A DNA stretch of 64,000 nt. It comes from CAVQRC01 sp963715045 (GTDB lineage: Bacteria; Planctomycetota; Planctomycetia; Pirellulales; Lacipirellulaceae). Location of the stretch: NCBI GenBank assembly GCA_963715045.1, contig CAVQRC010000009.1, positions 468,622 through 532,621 on the forward strand. Reading direction: 5' to 3'. The position numbers were made by a program, and so were the translations under genes. The notes below the pieces were generated by a model that was not told where the DNA came from, did no database searches, and saw only the letters and a program-made list of their open reading frames with translations. Shown one piece after another: positions 24,808 to 32,825 of this stretch; positions within the stretch are counted from its first letter, which is position 1; each line of letters begins with the position of its first letter.

Positions 24808-26610
24808 TCACAGGAGTTCATCGAGTTCATCGACGAGTCGATCGAAGTGGGCCAGAGCCGTGTCGACCGGGCCCGGGGTCTCCATGTCGACACCGGCGTC
24901 GCGGAGCAGGTCGAGCGGATACTTCGAGCAGCCCCCTCCGAGGAAAGACAGATAATCGCTGAGTTCCTCGGGGCCTCCCTCCAGCACGCGGCCCGACAGG
25001 GCGATCGCCGCCGACAGTCCGGTCGCGTACTTGTAGACATAGAATGCCCGGTAGAAGTGCGGGATTCGCAGGCACTCGAGCTGCAATTCGGGATCGATCA
25101 CGAAGTTCCCCCCGAAATAGATCGCCAGCAGTTTGGCGTATTCGCTCTTGAAAGCCTCGAGCGTGAGCGGTTCACCCGCTTCGCATAGTTCGTGGATCAC
25201 CTTCTCGAATTCCGCGAACATCGTCTGGCGAATAATCGTGCCGCGAATAGCATCGATTTCGCGATTAATCAGGTAGGCGCGTTCGGTATCGTCCCTGGCC
25301 CTGTCCATCAGGTAGCGACTGAGCAATTGCTCGTTGAAGGTGCTGGCGACCTCGGCGACGAAGATCGTGTAGTCGTAATACTGAAAGGGCTGATTCTCGG
25401 CTGACAGGTAGCTGTGCATCGAGTGCCCCGCTTCGTGGGCGAGCGTGAATACGTGGTCGAGGACCTCGGGCTGATAATTCATCAGGATGTAGGGATCGCC
25501 GTCGTACGAACCGCAACTGAACGCACCGCTCTGTTTGCCCCGATTGGGGTAACGATCACACCATCGCTCCTGGAGTCCCTTTTCGAGGACACTCGTGTAG
25601 TCGCTGCCGAGCGGTTCGAGCGCGGCGACGACCGTCTTGACCGCCTGGTTGAATGACCGCTTCGTGGACAGCTCGCTGAGAATCGGCACGTACGTGTCGT
25701 AGTGATGGATGTCGCGGAGCTTCATCTTCCGCCGCCGGATCTCGAAATACCGATGGACGGCCGGCATCCGCCCGTGCACGGCCGCGATCAGGTTGTCGTA
25801 CACGGAGGTCGGAACGTTGTCCGAAAACAGGGCCATCTCGAGTGCCGAATCGTAATTGCGGGCCTGGGCGTAATACACATCCCGTTGGACCGAACCGCTG
25901 AGCGTGGCGGCAAGCGTGTTCTCGTGGGCCGTGAACTGCTGGTAAAACTGGTGGAAGGCCGTCTTGCGGACCGCCCGCTTGGGGGAAATCAAGAGCCGGC
26001 TGAAGGTTGCGTTACCGAGTTCGAGTTCGACTCCCTGCTCGTCCTTGACCGTGCCGAACTTGAGGTCCGCATCGGTCAGTTGGCGGAAGATCTGGCCCGC
26101 CGCCGCGGCCATCTCCGCCTGCATCGCGAGCAGCTTTTCCTCGCGGTCGCTGAGCGTGTGGGGCTTGTAGCGGAGCAACCGCTCGAGCTGCAGGCCAAAT
26201 GGTTCGAGGGCCGGATCGGCCAGCAACTGTTTCATACGGCGGGCCGAAATGGCGAGGATTTCCGGACGGATGTAACTGGCCACCTGGCCGGCCCGGCTGG
26301 CCGCGTTCTGAAACCGTCCCTTCATACGCTGGTAGGTGCTGTCGGCCGTGTCCTCGGTCGTCTTCAGGAACGCGTACGTACCCAGCCGCTCCGCGTCCCG
26401 ATCCATCTGCAGATCGAATTGGAGACAGGCGGCCAATGCCTTCGCGTCTTTGCCGAGCGTCCCTCGAAACTGTTCATAGTCGGGGATCTGCTGGTCCCAT
26501 TTCTTGAAGGCGATTTCCCACGCCTTGTCGGATTTGAACAGGCTGGATAGATCCCAGGTGTCCTGGACTTTGACCCGGCTACGGGGAGGAAGCGTTTTTC
26601 GTTTGGCCAT
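24808..26610 (-). CDS. pepF: Oligoendopeptidase F
   Basis: A 600-residue zinc metallopeptidase of family M3B. The zinc site is FTLAHEAGHSMHSYLS (HExxH) near residue 390, with the third ligand in TIFVAEVASTFNEQLL downstream. Upstream landmarks are ALEMALFSDNVPTSVYDNLI, RYFEIRRRKMKLRDIHHYD and the substrate-binding SGAFSCGSYDGDPYILMNYQ. The end, FYVYKYATGLSAAIALSGRVLEG and LDLLRDAGVDMETPGPVDTAL, is highly typical. PepF cleaves oligopeptides of about 7-17 residues in the cytoplasm. Length agrees with the family. It starts with a weak GTGAGC site. Confidence 0.96.
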   Translation of the reverse strand: MAKRKTLPPRSRVKVQDTWDLSSLFKSDKAWEIAFKKWDQQIPDYEQFRGTLGKDAKALAACLQFDLQMDRDAERLGTYAFLKTTEDTADSTYQRMKGRFQNAASRAGQVASYIRPEILAISARRMKQLLADPALEPFGLQLERLLRYKPHTLSDREEKLLAMQAEMAAAAGQIFRQLTDADLKFGTVKDEQGVELELGNATFSRLLISPKRAVRKTAFHQFYQQFTAHENTLAATLSGSVQRDVYYAQARNYDSALEMALFSDNVPTSVYDNLIAAVHGRMPAVHRYFEIRRRKMKLRDIHHYDTYVPILSELSTKRSFNQAVKTVVAALEPLGSDYTSVLEKGLQERWCDRYPNRGKQSGAFSCGSYDGDPYILMNYQPEVLDHVFTLAHEAGHSMHSYLSAENQPFQYYDYTIFVAEVASTFNEQLLSRYLMDRARDDTERAYLINREIDAIRGTIIRQTMFAEFEKVIHELCEAGEPLTLEAFKSEYAKLLAIYFGGNFVIDPELQLECLRIPHFYRAFYVYKYATGLSAAIALSGRVLEGGPEELSDYLSFLGGGCSKYPLDLLRDAGVDMETPGPVDTALAHFDRLVDELDELL

Positions 26611-26713
26611 AACTGCTCACGTTCAAGAACTGAAAGAGGAAGGTTCCCGGACGGGGAAGCGATCGATGGAGGACAGGGATTTAGCACACGAAAACTGCCA
26701 GGCCGCGAACCGA

Positions 26714-27733
26714 TCACCAGTTCCAGATCGCCGTGCCCCAGGAGAGTCCGGCTCCGAAGCCACACATGATGATTCGAGAGCCGCGGTGGATCCGCTCTTC
26801 GCGGAGCGATTCGTCGAGTGCGATCGGGATGCTTCCCGCCGACGTATTCCCGTAGCGGTCGAGGTGGACCACGAGCTTGTCTCGATCAATACCGAACTTG
26901 TCGGCCGCGGCGTCAATAATTCGCGTGTTGGCCTGATGCAGAATCCACAAGTCAATGTCTTCACGGGTCAGATCGGCCGCCTCGACGACACTGGACAACG
27001 TATCCGCCAGCAACCGCACGGCCCATTTGAAGACGGTCCGGCCATCCATCCGCACGTAGTGTTCACCGGCAGCCACGTTCTCGACGGTCGGGGCCGTGCG
27101 TGAGCCACCCACCGGCTGGTACAGGTACTCCTGCCCCGAGCCGTCGGCACCCAGCGTGTATGCGGCCAGGCCCTGCTCCGGGCTGCCGGGCGTCAGCAGC
27201 ACCGCGCCGGCCCCATCGCCAAACAACGGATACGTCTTCTTGTCGGCCGGATTCATCATGCGGGAATTCACATCGGCCCCGATGACCAAAGTTGCCTTGC
27301 TGCAACCTGTCGCGATGAACTGAGCGCCCGTCACCAGGCCGTATACGAACCCGGCGCAAGCCGCCGTCAAGTCCATCCCCGCGCACGTCAAGCCCAGGCG
27401 GTGCTGAATCAGACTGGCTGTCGGCGGGAGCCAATAATCCGGGGTAAACGTGGCCAGAATGATCAGGTCGATTTCCCGGGGGTCGATCCCCGAGCGGTCG
27501 ATGCAGATCCGACCTGCTTCGACGGCCATGTCGCCGGTCGACATCGTGGCCGGGGCATGGCGTCGTTCACGAATGCCGGTCCGCTGCAGAATCCAGTCGG
27601 CGTCGCACCCCAGCGAGGCCATGTCCGCGTTGGTGACCACATTTTCGGGCAAGAAGCTACCCGTCCCGCTGATCTGTACGCCGAGCAGGCGGCGAATCTG
27701 CGAGTCATTCGCAGCGGTATGGGAATTCTTCAT
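26714..27733 (-). CDS. fabH: 3-oxoacyl-[acyl-carrier-protein] synthase III
   Basis: Beta-ketoacyl-ACP synthase III, which condenses acetyl-CoA with malonyl-ACP to start fatty-acid synthesis. Residues of the catalytic triad are visible: Cys in DLTAACAGFVYGL near residue 123, His in WILHQANTRIID near 260, and Asn in LDRYGNTSAGSIPIAL near 290. Other family markers are SFLPENVVTNADMA, RTGIRERRH, ATFTPDYWLPPTAS and FGDGAGAVLLTP. At 339 residues it is slightly longer than the usual 320 because of an N-terminal extension and a YLYQPVGGSRTAPTVENV insert. The gene is alone on its strand in this region, not in a fab operon. It could also serve an unusual starter unit. Confidence 0.95.
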   Translation of the reverse strand: MKNSHTAANDSQIRRLLGVQISGTGSFLPENVVTNADMASLGCDADWILQRTGIRERRHAPATMSTGDMAVEAGRICIDRSGIDPREIDLIILATFTPDYWLPPTASLIQHRLGLTCAGMDLTAACAGFVYGLVTGAQFIATGCSKATLVIGADVNSRMMNPADKKTYPLFGDGAGAVLLTPGSPEQGLAAYTLGADGSGQEYLYQPVGGSRTAPTVENVAAGEHYVRMDGRTVFKWAVRLLADTLSSVVEAADLTREDIDLWILHQANTRIIDAAADKFGIDRDKLVVHLDRYGNTSAGSIPIALDESLREERIHRGSRIIMCGFGAGLSWGTAIWNW

Positions 27734-27862
27734 GACGAGCTTTGTCGGCGAAGGGCGGGGAAGGGGAGTCGCAACCTTCCCAAGACCATGGATCGGCCCG
27801 CAGCGTAGCCTGTTTCGCCGTGCTGCGGCAAGGCCGTCGCCGGTCAGGCTGTCTGCCGCGGC

Positions 27863-27972
27863 GTGCAGGAACGCAGTTGCGGACGATTCGTCATTGGGAA
27901 TTCCTTAGTCATTAGTCCTTAGTCATTCAGAGCCGGGCTGCTTCAGCGACACAAACAAGCCCGTTCCTGCAC
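27863..27972 (+). repeat. MITE-like dispersed repeat A, copy 2 with 11-bp terminal inverted repeats
   Basis: A 110-bp element bounded by GTGCAGGAACG at 27863-27873 and its inverse CGTTCCTGCAC at 27962-27972. Interior: GATTCGTCATTGGGAATTCC, TTAGTCATTAGTCC, GGGCTGCTTCAGCGACA. It covers the last codons and stop (27923) of the convergent gene at 27923-28648, whose C-terminal LKQPGSE is encoded by the repeat. Confidence 0.8.
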
Positions 27973-28648
27973 CCGCCTGCCGCGGCGTGCGGTACAGCAC
28001 TGCGTTTCCCTGCTTCCCGACCGTGCGGGCGACACCCGTTTTTCTCAGGCAGTACGCGATTCGCTGGGCCAGATCACGGTTGCAGCAGAGGGCCTCGGCC
28101 AACTGCCCGGTGTGAAACGGCTGAGGCAATCGGGCTGGCAGCACGTTCAGCAGGTGGCTGGCCCGGGTCAAACGCTGCCTGGCGATGATCTCCACCAGTC
28201 GCTGATCATCGATCTCGAAGTCGTTCGCTCGTCTCCGTCGTCGTCGCCCGTGTCCCGGGTACCGCGATTCTTCAATCTCTACGAGCAGCACATCGATCCC
28301 CAGTCCCCGTTGCGGAAACACGTTGGTGAAGTGAACGAGCTCGTCGAACAGGCTGATCCAAGATCGCTGTTTGGGACTCCAGCGGGTTTCGACGATGTTG
28401 CCTCCCCGGCGGTCCAGCTTGACGAGCCGCTTGCGGGCGACAATCGGCTTGACGACGGTCACTCGATACCGCTGATCGCGGAGCAGATCGTTCACCTTGT
28501 CCCGCAGCGCGGCCAGCGATCCGTGTTGGATCTCGATGAGGTGCCGCCCCCGCGCGACATCGATCCGATATCCGGCGACCGGGGTTTCGCAGGTGGCCCG
28601 GCCTGTCGCGTAGTCCGCCTTGAGCTGCCGGTGAAGCGAGGTCTCCAT
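27923..28648 (-). CDS. DUF8091-like planctomycete protein, function unknown
   Basis: A 241-residue cytoplasmic protein. It starts METSLHRQLKADYA and continues with an endonuclease-like pattern: VAGYRIDVARGRHLIEIQHGSLAALRDKVNDLL and RYRVTVVKPIVARKRLVKLD, i.e. short strand-Asp-strand-Glu/x/Gln-helix, then Lys pair. The order RIDV...LIEIQ...KP is reminiscent of the PD-(D/E)xK nuclease core, but the region has not been shown to be a nuclease. Next are ISLFDELVHFTNVFP, LLVEIEESRYPGHGRRRRRR and, from about 180, a winged-helix-like segment (PFHTGQLAEALCCNRDLAQRIAYCLRKTGVARTVGKQG). The last residues after about RTPRQAG are encoded by repeat A, so the original C-terminus was probably different. Confidence 0.75.
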   Translation of the reverse strand: METSLHRQLKADYATGRATCETPVAGYRIDVARGRHLIEIQHGSLAALRDKVNDLLRDQRYRVTVVKPIVARKRLVKLDRRGGNIVETRWSPKQRSWISLFDELVHFTNVFPQRGLGIDVLLVEIEESRYPGHGRRRRRRANDFEIDDQRLVEIIARQRLTRASHLLNVLPARLPQPFHTGQLAEALCCNRDLAQRIAYCLRKTGVARTVGKQGNAVLYRTPRQAGAGTGLFVSLKQPGSE

Positions 28649-28999
28649 CCGTGAAACCGTGCGTTGGGGCTGAGGATTAATCGACGATGGATTGCGCCAT
28701 CACCGCAGCCCCCGGCTCTGCCGGGGGACGGCTCGGAAGTGGGGCGTGCCATGAATGTGCCAAGGTGCGTGCAAAGCTGGGTTTCGGGTGGACCGTCGAC
28801 CTGGTCATCCGCTCAAACGGCCACTTTGCTGACGCGAAGCCACCCCGCACCAGTCCTGATTCCCGGAGTTTTCCGGCACGGCAACCGCGAAGAGGTATCT
28901 CCACCGCGTCCCCCGGCAAAGCCGGGGGCTCCAGCGAATGCGTGCGCGTACTTGTGTAGAACAACGAAGGCAAAGCCGGAGGCTCCGATTGGGTTCCCG
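28649..28999. repeat. Intergenic region with CCCCGGC/GCCGGGG hairpins (family C)
   Basis: This 351-base gap holds perfect 8-bp hairpins CCCCCGGC-TCT-GCCGGGGG at 28709-28727 and CCCCCGGC-AAA-GCCGGGGG at 28910-28928, plus a degenerate third copy (GGCAAAGCCGGAGGCTCC) near 28970. Other members lie at 20043-20059 and 50441-50457. No protein frame is convincing here. Confidence 0.7.
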
Positions 29000-29567
29000 C
29001 TACCGCTGGGTGAGTTCCGCGATGCCCAGATCGTCGACCGTCAGTAACGTGCGGAGCGGATAGCCGGCCGCCGCGAACGCTTCTCGTCCGCCCTCGAGGC
29101 GATCGATGATTGCCATCGCGCCCACGACCCGCAGCCCGACTTCCTCGCAACGCCGGGCGGCAGTGAGCGCCGAACCGCCAGTCGTCACCACGTCTTCGAT
29201 GATCACGACGCGTTCTCCTTCGGCGAACGGCCCTTCCACGTATTGATTCGTGCCGTGCCCTTTCGGCTCCTTGCGAACCATCACTCCCCGCAGGTCGATC
29301 TGCTGCTCTCCGGCGAGCGCGAGCACGGCCCCGGTGATTGGATCGGCCCCAATTGCCAGTCCGCCGACCAGTTCAGGCATGTCTTCGCCCAGCATCTCGA
29401 GCATCCCCGCGGCGATCAACCTGCGCGCCCGCCGCGCTGAGCACGACCTTTCGGCAGTCCAGGTAATAGCTCGCCTGCTTGCCCGAGGCCAGCGTGAAAG
29501 TTCCCACGCGGAGGGCCTGTTCGCGAATCTGCTCGATCAGCTGTGCGGCGTCGTACATCCAATCCAC
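29000..29567 (-). pseudogene. pyrE: Orotate phosphoribosyltransferase, apparent frameshift
   Basis: The gene reads in two frames. The first (from ATG 29567) gives MDWMYDAAQLIEQIREQALR, then GTFTLASGKQASYYLDCRKVVLSAAGA, the PyrE N-terminus. At about 29415-29425, in a GCGCGC run, the frame shifts, and the rest continues as RLIAAGMLEMLGEDMPELVGG, GADPITGAVLAL, VRKEPKGHG and the PRPP loop RVVIIEDVVTTGGSALTAARRCEEVG, closing with YPLRTLLTVDDLGI. Restoring two bases (GGCGCGC to GGCGCGCGC) would join the halves into a protein of about 188 residues, the normal size. PyrE makes OMP from orotate and PRPP in pyrimidine synthesis and is essential in prototrophs, so a sequencing indel is as likely as real inactivation. 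Confidence 0.85.
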
Positions 29568-29643
29568 TCCGGTTTACGGTGGCCAGAAGAGCCTCCGGTA
29601 TATCACGAAGTTGGATGGCGGTTAACCGTCGCGGATCCGGCAC

Positions 29644-30933
29644 TCAGCGGCGGACGACGACCTTCGAGCCGACGGTGAGGATGTCGTACACGTCCTGCAG
29701 GTCCGTGGCGGAAAGTTGCACGGACTGCGGGCCGCCGGCAGTGGGCGCTTGCGGTTCTATCACCAGAGGTGTGGCCGAAGTACCGTCGGACTGGAGTACC
29801 AGCTTGCCGCCCGCATTGGCCGCGGGTGCCTTGCTCTGCACGGTCCACGTTCCGAGGCTGCTCTCCGGAACTGGCGGAGCAGCCAGCGGGAACTTACCCG
29901 CGTAACGGCCATCCAGGATCAGTCGCAGTTCATTGCGGGCCAGGTCGACAATCCCCGTAAACGGTCCCGGAACGACTTTCAGTTGGCTGCCGGGTGCCAG
30001 TCCGTTCGTATCGGCGAGCCCGTTGATCTTGGCCAGCAGTTCGGCAGAGACGTTGTAACGGGCCGCAATCGCGGTCAGCGTTTCTCCCGACTGGACTACG
30101 TGGGGTGGTTCGAGCTTGTGGGCGGTGGAGTAGATGACCGTGCCGGCCAACTGGCTCAGCAGCGATTCGACCTCCTGCTTCTCGTCGAGACTCAGGGACG
30201 GATCGTCGTAGTAATCTGTCAGCAGTCGCAGTGCTTCGGAGAGTTCTTCCCGGCGGAGGGCTTCGTCAATGACGACGCGGGCGACGGCGAATGTCGACGT
30301 GGAGGAACTGATGGGGGTCGTGGCGATTGGAGGCATGGACTGCCCGAACGGTGGCGGGCTGAGCGGGGGCGCTGACCGCCGCGGCGTCGGCGTCGCGGCG
30401 GCCACAGGCTTGTCTGAGGGCCGTTCCGCGGCGTCGACAATCGGTGGGGCCGTGACAAACGGATCGGCCGAGGTCGACTCGGCCGGCGAAGTGTACGGAT
30501 CGGCGGAACCGTTCGCCGCGTAGTCAGAGTTCGAGTTGGTCAAGCTTTCGGGCGGAGGTGGCAACGCGGGCAGCGGGGGAACTTCCGCCGACACTCCGGC
30601 CGCGGCCGGTGCGGCCTGTGCTGAGGGAGTCCCATCAACGCCAACGCTCGTTTCATTACCCATTGGTGGATTCCACGCTGGCGGATCACCGCCACCGCCG
30701 AACCTGGCCGATTCCGTCAGAGCCGTTGGCCGCTGCGGTTCGCTCAGCGGGGCGAACTCGCCCGGATCACTCCCGGCGTCGTCGACACCGACGAAATCAA
30801 GTGTCGGTGCTTCGAGGAACTCGTCACTCGCGCCGTCAGGCAAAACGGGCGGTGTCTGATTGATCTTGAAGTACAATACGACGCCAATTCCTGCCAGCAG
30901 GACGACAGTCAGCATCGGCTTAAGCGTATTCAC
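29644..30933 (-). CDS. LysM protein with a collapsed L,D-transpeptidase-like domain
   Basis: A 429-residue protein with one N-terminal membrane helix (PMLTVVLLAGIGVVLYFKI). A long Pro/Ser/Ala-rich linker follows, then a helical segment (AVARVVIDEALRREELSEALRLL and LSLDEKQEVESLLSQLAG), then a LysM module, PPHVVQSGETLTAIAARYNVSAELLAKINGLAD, near residue 285. The C-terminus opens like a YkuD L,D-transpeptidase (FTGIVDLARNELRLILDGRYAGKFPLA) and ends like one (DLQDVYDILTVGSKVVVRR), but the middle is a short linker and the catalytic HGT and SxGCIRL motifs are missing; QSVQLS stands where the Cys segment should be. It probably binds peptidoglycan or another glycan polymer without cross-linking activity. 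Confidence 0.82.
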   Translation of the reverse strand: MNTLKPMLTVVLLAGIGVVLYFKINQTPPVLPDGASDEFLEAPTLDFVGVDDAGSDPGEFAPLSEPQRPTALTESARFGGGGDPPAWNPPMGNETSVGVDGTPSAQAAPAAAGVSAEVPPLPALPPPPESLTNSNSDYAANGSADPYTSPAESTSADPFVTAPPIVDAAERPSDKPVAAATPTPRRSAPPLSPPPFGQSMPPIATTPISSSTSTFAVARVVIDEALRREELSEALRLLTDYYDDPSLSLDEKQEVESLLSQLAGTVIYSTAHKLEPPHVVQSGETLTAIAARYNVSAELLAKINGLADTNGLAPGSQLKVVPGPFTGIVDLARNELRLILDGRYAGKFPLAAPPVPESSLGTWTVQSKAPAANAGGKLVLQSDGTSATPLVIEPQAPTAGGPQSVQLSATDLQDVYDILTVGSKVVVRR

Positions 30934-30993
30934 AACCGGTCCCTCCTTGACCTTGCCTCACTCGGTGTCCTGTTCAACTCTTGCGGAATCGAA

Positions 30994-31239
30994 ATGTGGA
31001 CGGACGATGAAGACGACCTCGAGTCCTTCGAGGATGCGGATGAAGCAGACGACTTTTCGGAAAGCGATACAGTCTCATGTCCCGCATGCGGAGCGGCCAT
31101 CTACGAGGATGCACCACAATGCCCGCAATGCGGCGAGTATGTCATTCTCTCGACCAGCCCCTGGCAGGGCCGTCACTGGCTCTGGGTGGTGCTGGGGATC
31201 CTCGGCGTGCTCGCCACCATCGTGGCCCTGATCGGCTGA
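30994..31239 (+). CDS. Zinc-ribbon membrane peptide
   Basis: An 81-residue protein with an acidic N-terminus (MWTDDEDDLESFEDADEADD), a zinc-ribbon of four cysteines in two knuckles, SCPACGAAIYEDAPQCPQCGEYV in pieces (CPxCG twice), and one C-terminal transmembrane helix (WLWVVLGILGVLATIVALIG). Zinc ribbon plus C-terminal helix is a frequent small-protein design in planctomycetes, of unknown function; it may be a membrane-anchored adaptor. It is divergent from the LysM gene across 60 bases, so both promoters lie there. Confidence 0.8.
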   Translation: MWTDDEDDLESFEDADEADDFSESDTVSCPACGAAIYEDAPQCPQCGEYVILSTSPWQGRHWLWVVLGILGVLATIVALIG

Positions 31240-31347
31240 TCACCATGGCAAATCTCGCGGCCGAAGCCGCCGGATCATAGGGAAACCCCATCATCGCCGC
31301 CACAGCAATTCGCGGCACCCGCATCGACGAGTTGACATCTGTACGCG

Positions 31348-32343
31348 TCAGTTCACCAGATTGCGATAAGGCTCGCCGGTCAACGCGCGGCGAATCGCAA
31401 ACGCCGCCTTGACCCGCATTTCCTTGGCCCCTTCCTCACTGTAAAAGGCCGAATGAGGCGTGAGAATCAGATTGTGATAGGCCGGGTGATCCGGGTTCCG
31501 CCACGCCGCGATGAGCGGATGATCGTCGCTCGGGGGCTCGATTTCGAGCACGTCGAGGGCCGCACCCGCCAGACGCCGTTGGTCCAACGCGTGGTAGACG
31601 GCCATGCTGTCGACGACACCTCCGCGAGCCGTATTCACGAGCAGCGCCCCTTGGGGAAGCCGGGAAATCGCCGTGGCGTCAAGCATCCCCTCTGTTTCGT
31701 CAGTCAACGGGCAATGCAGACTCAGGATATTGGACCGGGCCAGCAGTTCTTCGAGCGTCCGCACTCGCCCGATGCCGAGCGCTTTGTCGTAGCCGTCCGG
31801 TTTATAGGGATCGTAGAAGACGACTTCCAGGCCCAGAGCTTTGGCCCGCAGGGCCGTCGCCGAGCCGATGCGTCCCAGCCCGACGATTCCGAAGACTTGT
31901 CCCCGCAAGCGGTAGACGGGGCCACCCGTATGGTGCGTCCACTCCTCGCGGGCGTGCTGCAACCGGCTGTTCCGCGTATGAATTCCCCGCGCCAGCGCCA
32001 GCGTCATGCCGATCGCCGAGTCGGCAACGTCCTCGGTGCCATAGTCCGGAATGTTCACGACGTTGATTCCCGCTGCGCGGGCGGCGGCGAGGTCCAGATT
32101 GTCGCAACCCACACCGCAGCGGGCGACCATCTGACACTTTTCGAATCGCTGAAATGTGGGGGCCGAGATCGTGATCGTGTGATACACCATCATCGCATCG
32201 GTCCGATCGGCATACGCTAGCAGGTCGGTTTCGGTCTTCGCGTCGATCGCCTCGATATCGGCAAGATCTCCGAGAATCTCGTGCTCGGTTTCCAAGTCAT
32301 CGACCACGTAGTCGGTGACCGCAACGTAAAACTTGGCACACAT
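31348..32343 (-). CDS. D-2-hydroxyacid dehydrogenase, C-terminal-binding-protein type
   Basis: A 331-residue NAD-dependent D-2-hydroxyacid dehydrogenase. ATG 32343 is preferred to the TTG eight codons upstream. The NAD-binding Rossmann motif is QVFGIVGLGRIGSATALRAKALGLEVVFYDPY near residue 150. The catalytic trio is visible as Arg in LVNTARGGVVDSMAV, Glu in DVLEIEPPSDDHPL, and His in ILTPHSAFYSEEG. The EIEPP and TPHSAFYSEE pattern fits the C-terminal-binding-protein/phosphoglycerate-dehydrogenase-like group. Substrate is probably a 2-hydroxy or 2-keto acid, unknown. No operon partners: it is flanked by a small gap and repeat A copy 3. Confidence 0.92.
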   Translation of the reverse strand: MCAKFYVAVTDYVVDDLETEHEILGDLADIEAIDAKTETDLLAYADRTDAMMVYHTITISAPTFQRFEKCQMVARCGVGCDNLDLAAARAAGINVVNIPDYGTEDVADSAIGMTLALARGIHTRNSRLQHAREEWTHHTGGPVYRLRGQVFGIVGLGRIGSATALRAKALGLEVVFYDPYKPDGYDKALGIGRVRTLEELLARSNILSLHCPLTDETEGMLDATAISRLPQGALLVNTARGGVVDSMAVYHALDQRRLAGAALDVLEIEPPSDDHPLIAAWRNPDHPAYHNLILTPHSAFYSEEGAKEMRVKAAFAIRRALTGEPYRNLVN

Positions 32344-32421
32344 GGGCAGGAATCGATCAACAGGCAAAGGTAATGGAATTCTGGCGACCTAGTATACGAA
32401 AAGTCGCCCCCCCGACCCCGG

Positions 32422-32530
32422 GTGCAGGAACGGGCATTCTTATGTCGCTGAGGCGGCCCAGCTTCGAATGATTAAGGACTAATGACTAGGGAATGCCCAA
32501 TGAGGAATTCCCAATGGAAAGTGGCCCGAC
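32422..32530 (-). repeat. MITE-like dispersed repeat A, copy 3 (inverted)
   Basis: Plus-strand start GTGCAGGAACG at 32422-32432, then the inverse of the other copies: TGTCGCTGAGGCGGCCCAGC, ATGACTAGGGAATGCCCAAT, GAGGAATTCCCAATGGAAAG. It lies in the 482-base gap between the dehydrogenase and ABC-exporter genes. Confidence 0.75.
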
Positions 32531-32700
32531 GAGCCGCCCCGGCCTCAACGGTGGCGACCCTGTTTTTCTGAAGTGTCTTCGGATCGTACGACGGCATTTC
32601 GAGCTTCCTGGCTCATGCCAGCTCTTTTCCCAAGTACGCTCATCTGCCTGGAGCCACAGCGAAGCGGACCTACCTCGGTCAAATTGCTAAGCAACTGCTA

Positions 32701-32751
32701 CCCCCGACCCCCGACCCCCGACCCCTGACCCCTGACCCCTGACCCCTGACC
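32701..32751 (+). repeat. Short tandem repeat of CCCCTGAC/CCCCCGAC
   Basis: About six units of an 8-base motif (CCCCCGAC, then CCCCTGAC four times) directly upstream of the ABC-exporter gene, 75 bases before its ATG. C-only/A/T purine-poor composition on the plus strand could form G-rich structures on the other strand. Nothing else is seen between here and repeat A copy 3. Confidence 0.7.
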
Positions 32752-32825
32752 TTGGTCCGTTTCAGGGCTTGTGGTACAACCCGGCCCCGCCAATTTCTCC
32801 GCGCGAATCGCCTCGGGCCACCCGG

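Noticed and set aside
29000..29567. Programmed ribosomal frameshift in pyrE
   Set aside because: No slippery heptamer or downstream stimulator is visible, pyrE is not known to use recoding, and similar indels occur in many unrelated genes nearby.
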